A stretch of DNA of 53,327 nucleotides. Source: a bacterium (lineage in GTDB: Bacteria > Chloroflexota > Dormibacteria > UBA8260 > Bog-877). The DNA is taken from the NCBI GenBank assembly GCA_021802115.1, contig JAKABA010000013.1:1-53327 (forward strand), given 5' to 3'. A program made the position numbers and the translations under genes. The notes under the pieces are model-generated. The model saw nothing but the letters and a program-made list of their open reading frames with translations, did no database searches and had not been told where the DNA came from. Shown piece after piece: positions 19,508 to 28,529 of this stretch. The number at the start of each line of letters is the position of its first letter. Within the stretch, counting starts at the first letter, position 1.

Positions 19508-19961
19508 CCAAAGACCCACTTTGCTGAGAGGCCACGGAGAGGACTGGGCTCGTGGGCGGGTCGACCGACCCCGGCTTGCCTTGCCGGTACCCGGTGCGGG
19601 CTCCCCCCAGCTATGGGGGCCAGCCATCGAGGTCGCCGCGGCCCCGCTAGTCCGCGGGTCTGGCCACCTGGAAGATGGTGAGCCACCTCCCGTCGACTTC
19701 CTCCTCGGCCAGCGTCCCTGAGCTTCGTCTCGATCCCCCTGGGGCCCCGCCTCCAGGGGAGCGCTCGGTCAGGAGCGGGCTCCAGCGCGAGGGGCGCGGA
19801 CATCCGGCCCAGGCGGCAAGACCGTAGGCGGATTCTCCGACCAGCGCCGTAGCCGAAGCCGGAACCGCGGCCAAGGGCCCGTCCTGTAGGGGGACCGCCC
19901 CCAGGGGAACGGGGACCGCCTGGGCGGAGCGGCCATCGCCAGCCTGGGGGACAATTCGAGC
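19508..19961. other. 450-nt intergenic region with one hairpin
   Basis: No credible gene was found. CCCCTGG and CCAGGGG (19736-19759) can form a 7-bp stem with a 10-nt loop, too weak to call a terminator with confidence. The final 100 nt must hold the promoter of the GH5 gene, but no strong hexamers were recognised. Confidence 0.45.
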
Positions 19962-21434
19962 GTGCACTTGATGCTTGCCCGGGTGGCCGCCCGGCAGGGA
20001 GCCGGGCGGCTGGCGGCGCCGCTCTGCCTGCTCGCCGCCGCCCTGGGAGTGGGAGCCATGGTTTGGCTCCCGGCCCCTGCCCTGGCGGTCACCGTTCGCC
20101 CCAACCGACCGCCGGCCACGGGGCTGCCATGGTTACTGGTGGCGCACGGCAGGATCGTCAACGAGCTCGGTCAAACCGTGATCCTGCGTGGCTTCAATGA
20201 CGCCGCCCTGCTCCAGACCGGGTCGCAGGCGCTGCCGGTGCCGCTGTCCGCGAGGGATGCCGCCCTGATGGAGTCCCAGGGGTTCAACGTGGTCCGGATC
20301 CCGGTGTCCTGGTCGATGCTGGAGCCCACTCCCGGGCACTTCAGCCAGGCCTATCTGGACCAGGTCCGGGCTATGGTCGCACTGTGTGCCAGTCACGGCC
20401 TCTACTCGGTCCTGGACATGCACACCGAGGACTTCGGAGTCGGCTTCGGTGGCAGCGGCGCGCCCTCGTGGCTGAGCGTCCCGGGGATACCCAACATCCA
20501 CTTTCCGGGCCTCCAGGCGGCCTGGCAGCGGCATCTGTCCCCAGCGGTGAACGCCGCCCTCGCCTACTTCTGGCTATACCCGAACTGGCAACGGCTCTAC
20601 TGGGGAGCCTGGCAAGAGCTGGCCCGGGAGTTCCGCACGGATTCGGCAGTGGCGGCCTTCGACCTCTACAACGAGCCTCACCCGATCCCGATCCCGCCCG
20701 CCATCTTCGCCACCCGCCTCCTCTGGCCCTTCTATGCGGCCGGCATAGCGGCGGTTGCGAAGACCGACCCCAACCACCTCATGGTTGTGGAGGGCACCCT
20801 CTTCGGGGGACTGCCCACCGCCATCAGACCGCTCCATGCCAAAGACCTCGTTTACTCCACCCACCTGTACTCGGGCAGCCTCCTGGGGCCGACGTTCACC
20901 GGCAACCCCGGCCCACTGGCACAGGAGCTTGCGCAGGGTCTACAAGAGGCCGCCCAGCTGCCGGCGCCCTACTGGGCCGGCGAGGTCGGGATTGACCACC
21001 GAGTCGCGCTCGCCGCCCGCTGGGCCCGCGATGAGATTCTGCTGTCCAACCGGCACCTCACCGGCTGGGCGTGGTGGGAGTGGGACGACACCGGCGGCTG
21101 GGGAGTCGTCGACGGCCATGGCTCAGCTGACATGAAGTGGCTGGATGTGCTCTCGCAACCCTTCGTCAGGGCCGCCCCCGGCCAGCTGCTGGCGATGGCC
21201 TACGACGTGGCGCGGGGCCGACTCACGGCGAGCGTCGCAGGGGCACCGATCGGGAGCCTGCTCCAGGTCTCCTGGCCCGCCAGCGTTGGCCGGAGTCGGC
21301 TCCTCAGCTCCTGCGTCACCAGGGTGACGGACACCCGGCCTGGCAGCGGCCTGGTGACCCTGCGATTGCTAACCCCCGACTGCCAGATCACGCTTCAGGC
21401 CTACGCGCCTCCAGGTCCTGCCACGACCCACTGA
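19962..21434 (+). CDS. Secreted glycoside hydrolase family 5 enzyme
   Basis: The 490-residue protein starts at GTG 19962 (ATG 19971 is an alternative) with a signal peptide ending near residue 42 (PALAVT). The TIM barrel follows: RGFND (76-80), GFNVVRIPVSW (107-117), acid/base Glu238 in DLYNEPH, the HLYS strand (301-304) and nucleophile Glu341 in WAGEVGI. A C-terminal beta domain of about 90 residues follows the barrel, as in endoglycoceramidase-type GH5 enzymes and other GH5_C proteins. Both catalytic Glu residues are present, so it should be active outside the cell on a beta-glycan or glycoconjugate. Its 3' end overlaps the convergent oxidoreductase gene by 47 nt. Confidence 0.9.
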   Translation: MHLMLARVAARQGAGRLAAPLCLLAAALGVGAMVWLPAPALAVTVRPNRPPATGLPWLLVAHGRIVNELGQTVILRGFNDAALLQTGSQALPVPLSARDAALMESQGFNVVRIPVSWSMLEPTPGHFSQAYLDQVRAMVALCASHGLYSVLDMHTEDFGVGFGGSGAPSWLSVPGIPNIHFPGLQAAWQRHLSPAVNAALAYFWLYPNWQRLYWGAWQELAREFRTDSAVAAFDLYNEPHPIPIPPAIFATRLLWPFYAAGIAAVAKTDPNHLMVVEGTLFGGLPTAIRPLHAKDLVYSTHLYSGSLLGPTFTGNPGPLAQELAQGLQEAAQLPAPYWAGEVGIDHRVALAARWARDEILLSNRHLTGWAWWEWDDTGGWGVVDGHGSADMKWLDVLSQPFVRAAPGQLLAMAYDVARGRLTASVAGAPIGSLLQVSWPASVGRSRLLSSCVTRVTDTRPGSGLVTLRLLTPDCQITLQAYAPPGPATTH

Positions 21435-22407
21435 GCCAGCTGGCCCGGCAGGCATCGATCACAGCCAGGGTGCCGATGGCGTCCTCGGCACTGGTCTGAA
21501 CTGGCGCCAGCGCCTCCACGGCCCGGCCGAAGGCGGTCACCATCTCCAGGTAGGGGTCGGCGGCAGGCGAGTCGATAAGGCGCTGGCCCAAGGGGCTGTC
21601 GACCAAGATCGGTGGCCGTTCCTCATGCCAGGCCGTGAACGGCTTGGGGACGGACAGCACCGCCTGGTCGCCCTCGATCCGCAGCCACTCCGACCCGACG
21701 GTGGCGAAGCCGCAGCTGAGCGCGGCCAGGGTGGCCGCGGTGTCCGGCCCCGAAGCGAACTCCAACAGCACACTGGTGGACTCGTCAACGCCCCGGCGCG
21801 GAATGGCCAGCGCCACCGCCCGCTCCGGATCCCGGCCCACGACCCACCGGGCAGCGTTGATCAGGTAGGAACCGACGTCATAGAGGGCGCCGCCACCCAG
21901 GTCCGCCTCCCAGCGCACGTCCGGGGGAGGGCGCAGCCGAAAGCTGAAGCCGCCTGAGAGTTGCCGAACCGTTCCCAGCTCTCCGCTGTGGACGAGATCC
22001 ATGATCAACTGCCAGCGGGGGTGGTATCGGTACATGACCGCCTCGGCCAGCACCAAATGCACCCGCTGGGCAGCGGCCGCCATCTCCTCCACCTCCCGGG
22101 CGGTCAACCCCAGTGGCTTCTCGCACAGCACATGTTTGCCACTGGCCAGGGCCGCCAACACCCAGGGCCGGTGGAGGGAATTCGGCAAGGGGACGTAAAT
22201 GGCGTCAAGGTCCTGCTCGAGCACGGCCTGGTAGCCCTCCACCGCCATCGGGATACCCATCTGGGCGGCCGCCGCCCGGCCGCGCCTGAGGTCCCGACTA
22301 CCCATCACCACAACCTGGTCGCCGGCCTCCCGCAGCGCCGGGACCACCGCCTGAGCCGCGATCCGGGCTGTCCCCAGGATCCCCCACCTCAAGGGCCGTC
22401 GGCTCAA
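21388..22407 (-). CDS. Gfo/Idh/MocA-family oxidoreductase
   Basis: The 339-residue protein has an N-terminal Rossmann fold (RWGILGTARIA, with the dinucleotide-binding turn), the EKPLGLT motif near residue 95 whose Lys is part of the family active site, and the EAVMYRYHPRW segment typical of glucose-fructose oxidoreductase and dehydrogenase-type members. It probably oxidises or reduces a sugar or cyclitol with NAD(P). Its TTG start at 22407 overlaps the TGA of the upstream ThuA-oxidoreductase gene (TTGA), implying translational coupling and linked reactions. Convergent overlap with the GH5 gene suggests, but does not prove, a sugar-use locus. Confidence 0.9.
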   Translation of the reverse strand: MSRRPLRWGILGTARIAAQAVVPALREAGDQVVVMGSRDLRRGRAAAAQMGIPMAVEGYQAVLEQDLDAIYVPLPNSLHRPWVLAALASGKHVLCEKPLGLTAREVEEMAAAAQRVHLVLAEAVMYRYHPRWQLIMDLVHSGELGTVRQLSGGFSFRLRPPPDVRWEADLGGGALYDVGSYLINAARWVVGRDPERAVALAIPRRGVDESTSVLLEFASGPDTAATLAALSCGFATVGSEWLRIEGDQAVLSVPKPFTAWHEERPPILVDSPLGQRLIDSPAADPYLEMVTAFGRAVEALAPVQTSAEDAIGTLAVIDACRASWLSGSWQDLEARRPEA

Positions 22408-24071
22408 ATTTCAACCGCGATGGGCTGGCCCTGGGCGGCCGACCGCGTGGCCGCCTCCATGACCGCGATGTTACGTCGGGCCGACTCGGCGGTCACCGCC
22501 AGTGGCTCCTGGGCGAGCAGATGGCCAGCCAGGTTGCGATAGAAGGCCTGAGGAGGGCTGGGGGGCAGTACCAGGGTCTGGTCGTGACTGCGGTCTCCAG
22601 GCCCCGGGCGGAGCCAGTGGAGTTCGCAGGGGAGGTCCGCCACCGGGAGCGTCTCCTCGCTGACTCCGTTGGGACCCCTGACTGAGATCACTCCAGTTCG
22701 CCAATGGCCCACCGCGGCACCCTTCGTGCCCAGCACATACCACTTCGGCTTGCGGGCGGCGGCGATGTCGGAATGGATGAATTCGGCCTCCGCGCCCCCC
22801 TCGAATCGCAGGCGCAGGCCGAAGTGATCGTCGTTGGTGATGTCGTGCCAGACCAGATTGTGGTGGCTGGCGGACACCTGGACCACCTCGGCGGGAATCA
22901 GCTGCAAGATCCAGTCCAGGTAATGCGAACCCCAGTCGTATATGACTCCCCCGCTCACGGCCGCATCCGAGTGCCAGAAGTGACAGGGGTGCTGGAAGCC
23001 ACCCACGAACGCCTCCAGGTGGAACACTTCGCCCAAGCCTCCTTCGGAGACCAGCCGCTGGAGGGCTAGAAAGTCGGGGTCCCAGCGTCGACTCTGGTAG
23101 ACGGTTAGGGTCAGGCCGCTGGCCTCAGCGGCGTCCACCAGATGGTCGGCCTCCCGGCCGGTGAGGCAAAAGGGCTTCTCCACCACCACATGCTTGCCGG
23201 CATCTAGTGCCCGCAGCGCCAGGGCCGCGTGGGTGTTGGGCGGGGTGGAGACCACAACCATGTCGACGTCGGAGTTGGCCAACAACTCGTCCAGGTCGGC
23301 GGCCGGACGCGCCCCAGGGGCCGCCTGGATGGCAGCTGCCACCCGCACCGGGCTCCGGTCGCAGACGGCGCTGAGCTCCAGCCCTGGAACCTGATCAATA
23401 GCCGCGGTGTGCTCTGTACCGATGGCGCCGAACCCGAGCATCCCGATCCCGATGCCAGTGGCCTCGTCCAGCCCGGCCACGTGACGGACCCCTCGGTAGA
23501 GAAGCTCCTGGAACGGCGGGTAGGCGTAACTCGACTGGTCCTCGCCGAGGCCGCAATGGAAGACACGGCCTCTCCCCGCAGCCCGGACATATGCCACCGG
23601 GCGCTCACAGGAGCGCCAATTGGTGCTCAGCAGCACCTCACAGTCAGCGCTCAGGCCCACCTGGGGAAAGCAAGTGTCCTCGAGGGTTAGGTCCCCCGCC
23701 AGCCGCCTGGTGATGTCATGGTTGGTCGGGCTCACCCGGCTCACCACCTGGGCTCTTGGCAGAGGCAAGCCGGGAGCGCTTCCCATCAGTCGCGCATAAG
23801 CGGGAGCCCTGCCCCATCTAGCGTTGGTGCAGTGCAGACCTACGAATCCACCACCCCCGAGAATGAACTCCAAGAGCCCCGCCTCGGCCTCCGAGTCCAG
23901 CTCGGACTCGGCCGGGTGTGCCACCACCACGTCGAACCCATGGGGACGGGCAAGCATGCCCAAGTCGCTCACCAATTCCACCGCCACCGCTCGGCTGCGA
24001 CCGAGGTAGTCGAGCCATGGCTCGAGGGCCTCGGCCTGGCGGGGCCCCGCCACCACCAGCGTTCTGATCAC
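22404..24071 (-). CDS. ThuA-like domain fused to Gfo/Idh/MocA oxidoreductase
   Basis: The 555-residue protein joins two families. Residues 1-205 resemble ThuA (class I glutamine-amidotransferase-like fold): IRTLVVAGPRQ, the DVVVAHP strand, GGGGFVGLHC and GRGRVFHCGLG. From about 207 a complete Gfo/Idh/MocA domain begins: IGIGMLGFGAIGTEH (Rossmann turn), EKPFCLT with the active-site Lys, and VIYDWGSHYLDWILQL with the catalytic-type His. ThuA proteins accompany sugar oxidoreductases and are linked to 3-keto-sugar metabolism; the fusion puts both in one chain. It is the first gene of the pair, upstream of the second oxidoreductase (4-nt overlap). Confidence 0.88.
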   Translation of the reverse strand: MIRTLVVAGPRQAEALEPWLDYLGRSRAVAVELVSDLGMLARPHGFDVVVAHPAESELDSEAEAGLLEFILGGGGFVGLHCTNARWGRAPAYARLMGSAPGLPLPRAQVVSRVSPTNHDITRRLAGDLTLEDTCFPQVGLSADCEVLLSTNWRSCERPVAYVRAAGRGRVFHCGLGEDQSSYAYPPFQELLYRGVRHVAGLDEATGIGIGMLGFGAIGTEHTAAIDQVPGLELSAVCDRSPVRVAAAIQAAPGARPAADLDELLANSDVDMVVVSTPPNTHAALALRALDAGKHVVVEKPFCLTGREADHLVDAAEASGLTLTVYQSRRWDPDFLALQRLVSEGGLGEVFHLEAFVGGFQHPCHFWHSDAAVSGGVIYDWGSHYLDWILQLIPAEVVQVSASHHNLVWHDITNDDHFGLRLRFEGGAEAEFIHSDIAAARKPKWYVLGTKGAAVGHWRTGVISVRGPNGVSEETLPVADLPCELHWLRPGPGDRSHDQTLVLPPSPPQAFYRNLAGHLLAQEPLAVTAESARRNIAVMEAATRSAAQGQPIAVEI

Positions 24072-24244
24072 GCGAACTCAGCCTCCCCGAGGAATTTAGC
24101 CCAAAACCGCCCCCGACTCACTCTAACTCGACCCAGCCTGCCAGGCGCCCACCCGAAAGGGACTCGCCTTCCCCGGGTGGATGGGACCGGCCCACCCGTC
24201 ACCACCTCACCCTCTGAACGCGAACCGGCAACCGCTGGGGCCGG

Positions 24245-24985
24245 CTATCCGTGGGGCCGGAACCCGATGTGGATGGCGACGATCCCCAGGCTCAGCCTGT
24301 GAAACCGCACTCCCGCGAAGCCCGCGTCCCGGAGCCAGCGCGAGACCACCAGGGGGGCTGGAAACGCGGCGATGGACTCGGTCAGGTACTGGTAGGCTCC
24401 CGCCCTCCCCAGGAGAATGCGGGCCACCACCGGGATCACAGTTCGGTTGTACAGCGAATACCAGGGGCGCAGGGGCCGACTCACCGTACTGAACTCCAGA
24501 ATCACAGCCCTGCCTCCCGGCTTGAGGACTCTGAGCATCTCCGCCAGCGCCGCTTGGTGGTCAGCAATGTTGCGGAGCCCGAATGCCATGGACGCGGCAT
24601 CGAAGGAGGCGTCGGCAAAGGGGAGCTGAACCGCGTCTCCAACCACGAACTCCACCTGAGCGACTCGGCGGCGTGCCCCCGCCACCATGGCCTCCGTGAG
24701 GTCGAGCCCAACCACCCGCCCCTGGGAGCCGACCTGAGCTCGCAGACGAGCGGCGAGAGCGCCGGTGCCAGTGCAGATGTCGAGCCCGCTCTGACCGGGG
24801 CGCAACCTTGTCAGCTGGGCCGCGCGGCGCCGCCAGCGCCGGTCCTGACCGACGCTGAGAAGCAGGTTGAGCAGGTCATAGCGATGGGCTATCCCGGAGA
24901 ACATGGACCGGACGGCCTCGGGTTCCGGGTGCCCCGGCGTGGGCAGCCCAGAGCTGCCCGGACGCGCGGATTTGAGCTCGGTCAA
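24245..24985 (-). CDS. menG: Demethylmenaquinone methyltransferase (UbiE/MenG)
   Basis: The 246-residue class I SAM methyltransferase carries the UbiE signatures: MFSGIAHRYDLLNLLLSVGQ near the N-terminus, the SAM-binding LDICTGTGALA, DAVQLPFADASFD, and MAFGLRNIADH. It methylates demethylmenaquinone in the last step of menaquinone synthesis. The start is TTG at 24985, overlapping the stop of the phosphorylase gene as TTGA. It is the last gene of the four-gene minus-strand operon. No other men gene is in the window. A related quinone substrate cannot be excluded. Confidence 0.92.
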   Translation of the reverse strand: MTELKSARPGSSGLPTPGHPEPEAVRSMFSGIAHRYDLLNLLLSVGQDRRWRRRAAQLTRLRPGQSGLDICTGTGALAARLRAQVGSQGRVVGLDLTEAMVAGARRRVAQVEFVVGDAVQLPFADASFDAASMAFGLRNIADHQAALAEMLRVLKPGGRAVILEFSTVSRPLRPWYSLYNRTVIPVVARILLGRAGAYQYLTESIAAFPAPLVVSRWLRDAGFAGVRFHRLSLGIVAIHIGFRPHG

Positions 24986-25926
24986 GCCGGCTCGCCCACC
25001 GCCGCGGATCTCACCGGCCCCACCTGGCGATGGTGGGCGCAGCTGCAGGTGGCCTCCGCCGGCAACGCTGCCAGCGCGTCCAGAGCCACCCCGCCGAGCT
25101 CCTCTGCACCCTCCCGGACGATGGCGCGCAGCAGGTCAAAGTCCCACTCTGGCCGGACACCTTCAGCGTAATTGAGGACCATCTCGACGGTGGCAAAGCA
25201 GGCCCCTATCTCGCGCGCCAGATAGACCTCCGGGGTGACAGTCTGGCTGATGACGTCACCGCCGAGGCGCGCCAGAGCGGCGACCTCCGCAGCGGTCTCG
25301 AAGCGGGGTCCCTCAACTGTGGCGTGAACCGCCCGATTGAACACCCGGGTGGCCTTGTCGGCCGCGAACCGGCGCGAGCGCTGCCAGAGCGCGTCCCGCA
25401 GGTCGGGGCAGAACGGCTCCCTCATCGAGATCACCGACCCGGGAACCAGTTGGCCACAGTACTGGGGCGTGAAATCGATGAAGTCGTGCGGGATTATCAG
25501 GTCCCGAGGGTGAAAGTGCTGGGTGATGCTGGCCACCCCCGCCTCGGCGACGATCCGCCGCACACCGGCCTCGCGAAGCAACCAGAACAGGGCCAGACTC
25601 TGGTGGCCGCGGGCAGCTCCAGTGCGACCGCCCAGATCCCACTCACCCATCTCGTGGGGGCGCGTGAAGAGCACCGAACGAGCCACCCCAGCCTCGTCCA
25701 TGAGCAGACAGCTGGTGATCGGAGGGGTGGGCCCATAGGGGGTCTTGAAGACCTGCTCCCGCTCCCGTACCGTTATCCTCTGATCCCCCTCCGGCGATCC
25801 TTCGGTGCCCGTCCCCGAGCCGCCCAGGAGCGCGTACTCAGCTGTGGGAACACCTTGGCCGGGATCTGCGGGGGTCACCACTCGAGTATATGGATGCCGC
25901 CGGAACCCAGTCCAAGCGCCCATCAA
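24982..25926 (-). CDS. MTAP/PNP-family nucleoside phosphorylase, probably 6-oxopurine type
   Basis: The 314-residue protein (TTG 25926 or ATG 25923) belongs to the methylthioadenosine/purine nucleoside phosphorylase family: phosphate loop LLGGSGTG (33-40), DLIIPHDFIDFT, TVEGPRFETAAE (203-214) and GGDVISQTVTPEVYLARE. In MTA phosphorylases the base is read by Asp in a TDYD motif; here the position reads Leu-Asn252-Tyr-Ala254, as in PNPs and the Pseudomonas methylthioinosine phosphorylase, which favours inosine/guanine-type bases. The N-terminal RH phosphate motif is also altered (TRPHEMGEW). Substrate is therefore inferred. Gene ends overlap both neighbours (TTGATG upstream, TTGA downstream). 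Confidence 0.82.
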   Translation of the reverse strand: MMGAWTGFRRHPYTRVVTPADPGQGVPTAEYALLGGSGTGTEGSPEGDQRITVREREQVFKTPYGPTPPITSCLLMDEAGVARSVLFTRPHEMGEWDLGGRTGAARGHQSLALFWLLREAGVRRIVAEAGVASITQHFHPRDLIIPHDFIDFTPQYCGQLVPGSVISMREPFCPDLRDALWQRSRRFAADKATRVFNRAVHATVEGPRFETAAEVAALARLGGDVISQTVTPEVYLAREIGACFATVEMVLNYAEGVRPEWDFDLLRAIVREGAEELGGVALDALAALPAEATCSCAHHRQVGPVRSAAVGEPA

Positions 25927-26795
25927 ACCCCGGGCCCGCGAGCTCCCACCAGTTCATGCCCGATGATCGCCAGGGACAGCACCAGCGCTCCCAGCAGCTG
26001 GATTTGGGTCAGCCGCTCACCCACCAGCAGAACCGCGGCGAGCAGCGCGAATCCCGGCTCCGCCGCCAGCACCAGCCCAGCTCGGCTGGCCGACATTCGG
26101 CGCTGGGCCCAGGTCTGGGCCAGCAACGCCAGCCCGCTGGCCAGGGCGCCGGTGATCGCCAGGGCTAAGGCCACGGAGCCAGACACCGGTGGATACCTGA
26201 GCTGGGGCCCCGCCCCCAGCAGCAGGAAGACGACCGCGCAGACCAACAGCTGCACCAGGCTCATGTCGGCCACCGAGCCGCGACCATGACTGAGCAGCAC
26301 GATCTGGACGGCGAAGGCGAGCGCGGCCAGCACCACCAACAGGTCGCCGACCCTGAACCCCGCCAGGCCGCCGGTCAGCAGGCCGGTACCGACCAGAGCC
26401 AGGGCGATGCTGACCACGGTGGCCAGGCGCAGCCTGGACGCGAACAGGAGCCGATCCAGAAGCGGGGTGAACACCACAAAGAGACCGGTCAAGAGGCCGG
26501 CGATCCCGGGGCTGATCGTGACCATGCCCTCGGTCTGGAAGAGGTATCCAACGGCCAGCGCCGCCGCCACCGGCAGACCCTGCCGCCAACTGGGGAGAGC
26601 TGGCCAGCGGCGCAACACCAGCAGCAGCAGGAGAGCCGCCACGGCGAATCTCAGCCCCAGAAACGGCAGCACCGGATACTCCCCGATGGCCTTTTTGACC
26701 ACCACGAAGGTCCAGCCGTAGATGGCGGTCACGGCCAGCAGCAGCAGGGTTGGCGCCAGCGGCCGTCGGGCCGCGACAGTCGGGGCGTCCGTCAC
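25923..26795 (-). CDS. EamA/DMT-family transporter
   Basis: From GTG 26795 the protein has 290 residues and ten membrane helices, the standard size of the drug/metabolite transporter family, with the two EamA repeats visible (FVVVKKAIGEYPVLPFLGLRFAVAALLL at the first, and a second beginning after GVSGS-like residues). A longer frame to 26897 overlaps the previous gene by about 60 nt and adds a polar stretch, so the internal GTG is preferred; TTG 26816 is another option. It lies between the EEP-domain gene and the phosphorylase, with its stop overlapping the latter's start. A metabolite exporter is likely; the substrate is unknown. Confidence 0.85.
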   Translation of the reverse strand: MTDAPTVAARRPLAPTLLLLAVTAIYGWTFVVVKKAIGEYPVLPFLGLRFAVAALLLLLVLRRWPALPSWRQGLPVAAALAVGYLFQTEGMVTISPGIAGLLTGLFVVFTPLLDRLLFASRLRLATVVSIALALVGTGLLTGGLAGFRVGDLLVVLAALAFAVQIVLLSHGRGSVADMSLVQLLVCAVVFLLLGAGPQLRYPPVSGSVALALAITGALASGLALLAQTWAQRRMSASRAGLVLAAEPGFALLAAVLLVGERLTQIQLLGALVLSLAIIGHELVGARGPGV

Positions 26796-26835
26796 CGGGG
26801 CCCGCCCGGACGCCAACGTGAGCGGATCTGACTCT

Positions 26836-27879
26836 TCAGTGCGCTCCAAGGTCGAAGTCGGCCACCACCGGGAAGTGGTCACTCGCCCGCTTGGCAACCT
26901 CGGTCAGGGCCCCAGAGCGAGCCGCCACATCACAGGTGAGCAGCCGGTCGGCTAGCTCTCGGCTGGCGAAGACGTAGTCGATCCGGACCGCGGGAAGATA
27001 GGTGGGGCAACTGAAGCTGTCGGCCCGAGGGTGAGCTCGGCGAAGGCAGTCGACGTAGCCAGCCACGATCATGCTCCGAACTGCGGCGCGGGGCATGAAG
27101 GCCCCCGCCAGAGCGTCCGTGGCATCCCCCCGGGGCACCAGTTCGATGAGCGGATGGATCAACCATGGGAGCCGGGGGATTCCCGCCCGGGCCACCTCCG
27201 AGACCTCCGCCGCCGGCTCTCCGGACCTGGGCTCCCGCCACCAGCGCATAGCGCTGACCGCGCTCGGCACCCGTCCCACCGCGCCCACCTCTTCGAGAAC
27301 CCCTGAGCGCCGCCACTCGGAAAGCTGACCGAGGAAGTCGGCCGCCCGGAGCCTATCCCCGGGCGCCAGCGCGTTGAAGTCCCCCAGGATGATGCGCGGG
27401 AGCAAGGGTTCACGAGCCGCCTGGGCCCGCACCACCTCAAGCTCCCGGAGCCGCTCCGGTTCGGCCCTGCCCCGGCGCTGGAAAGCCGCGGTCAGATGGA
27501 CCGTATGCAACCGGATCTCAGCCAGGGTGCTCCCTGCCGGGCCGGCCACGGTGACCTCAAGCGAATTGCGAGGGTGGGCCTTGGGGTCCTGACGGTTCTG
27601 CCACGACCGTATCGGCAGCCGCGAGAGGAATCCCTGGTGCCGAAACCGAGGGGCCGGGCCGAACAGGACCCGATAGCCCAGGGCGGCGCCCATGGCCCGC
27701 ATCGGTTCGGGATCCTCAACCTCCTGGAGGGCCAGCAGGTCAGCGTCGAGAGCGCGCACCACCTCGGCTATTTCAGCCCAGCGATGGCCGCCGCCAGCGA
27801 GGATGTTGTAGGTGGCGACGCGCAGGCGCGGCCCCGCCCCAGGCTGTCCCACGGGCCGACTCTGCGGGCTCGGACCCAT
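26836..27879 (-). CDS. Endonuclease/exonuclease/phosphatase (EEP) family protein
   Basis: The 347-residue protein has the full EEP active-site set: TYNILAGG (23-30) with the Asn, LLALQEVED with metal-binding Glu53, HTVHLTA, ILGDFNAL with the Asp/Asn pair, and SDHFPVV near the C-terminus. There is no signal peptide, so it is cytoplasmic. The family includes AP endonucleases, sphingomyelinases, inositol phosphatases and CCR4-type nucleases; nothing here decides between a nucleic acid and a small phosphodiester. It is first in an operon with the transporter, phosphorylase and MenG genes. Confidence 0.85.
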   Translation of the reverse strand: MGPSPQSRPVGQPGAGPRLRVATYNILAGGGHRWAEIAEVVRALDADLLALQEVEDPEPMRAMGAALGYRVLFGPAPRFRHQGFLSRLPIRSWQNRQDPKAHPRNSLEVTVAGPAGSTLAEIRLHTVHLTAAFQRRGRAEPERLRELEVVRAQAAREPLLPRIILGDFNALAPGDRLRAADFLGQLSEWRRSGVLEEVGAVGRVPSAVSAMRWWREPRSGEPAAEVSEVARAGIPRLPWLIHPLIELVPRGDATDALAGAFMPRAAVRSMIVAGYVDCLRRAHPRADSFSCPTYLPAVRIDYVFASRELADRLLTCDVAARSGALTEVAKRASDHFPVVADFDLGAH

Positions 27880-28529
27880 TGCTCAGATTGTAGGTGGCGG
27901 ACGAGATGACCGGCGAGACGGGGGTGGCGCGCCCGGCATGCTCCCAACCGGCTCGGAGCAACCTCGCAACGCCAGACGGCCACTCGGATGGGGGACCAAC
28001 CGCCCCGAGCTACGGCCGCAGGCGACGGCTCCTGGCACCGCGCCGACCCCGGCACGACGCCGTCCGTGGCGAACGGCATCCCCCCATCCGTCAACCCGAG
28101 CCCGGTACTGCGTGTAATCGTGAAGGCCACTCCGATCCACGGCCACATTTGGCTCGGGGAGCTGGACATGGGCGTCTGGTGCCAACTGCGAAGCCCCGCT
28201 CCGGTGCCGGACAGCAGGCCGTGGGGTTGGGATCGCCGACGGCAACGGGCTCGGAGATGACCTTGGCCGGACCGGCCCGAGATCCCCTCCTGGCCGCCAA
28301 GAACACAGGTCCCTGCCCGGTGCCTGATCCGGCTTGGGTGGAGGCGCGATGCACCTGTGGGCCGGCCCCTGAGTCCCGCTCAGGGCTGACAGCATCCACC
28401 GCCTGGCCCACCGCCGGAGTGCCCAGCTCCTTTGGATCTATCCAAGTCGGGTTTCCAGCAGAGGGCACCCCCACGCTCGATAGCCCGCCGGTGCTTGCCC
28501 TGGGGCCGACCGGATCTAAACTCAGAGCC
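27880..28529. other. 650-nt region without an accepted gene
   Basis: The frame of the next plus-strand gene stays open back to 27894, but that extension is Pro/Arg/Ser-rich, lacks start signals and has no motif. Competing minus-strand frames look equally random. It should hold divergent promoters for the EEP operon and the plus-strand operon; none was clearly recognised. Confidence 0.45.

Noticed and set aside
27894..28529. N-terminal extension of the membrane protein at 28530
   Set aside because: The frame is open, but the extension is Pro/Ser/Arg-rich and lacks a start signal; the hydrophobic protein begins naturally at ATG 28530.
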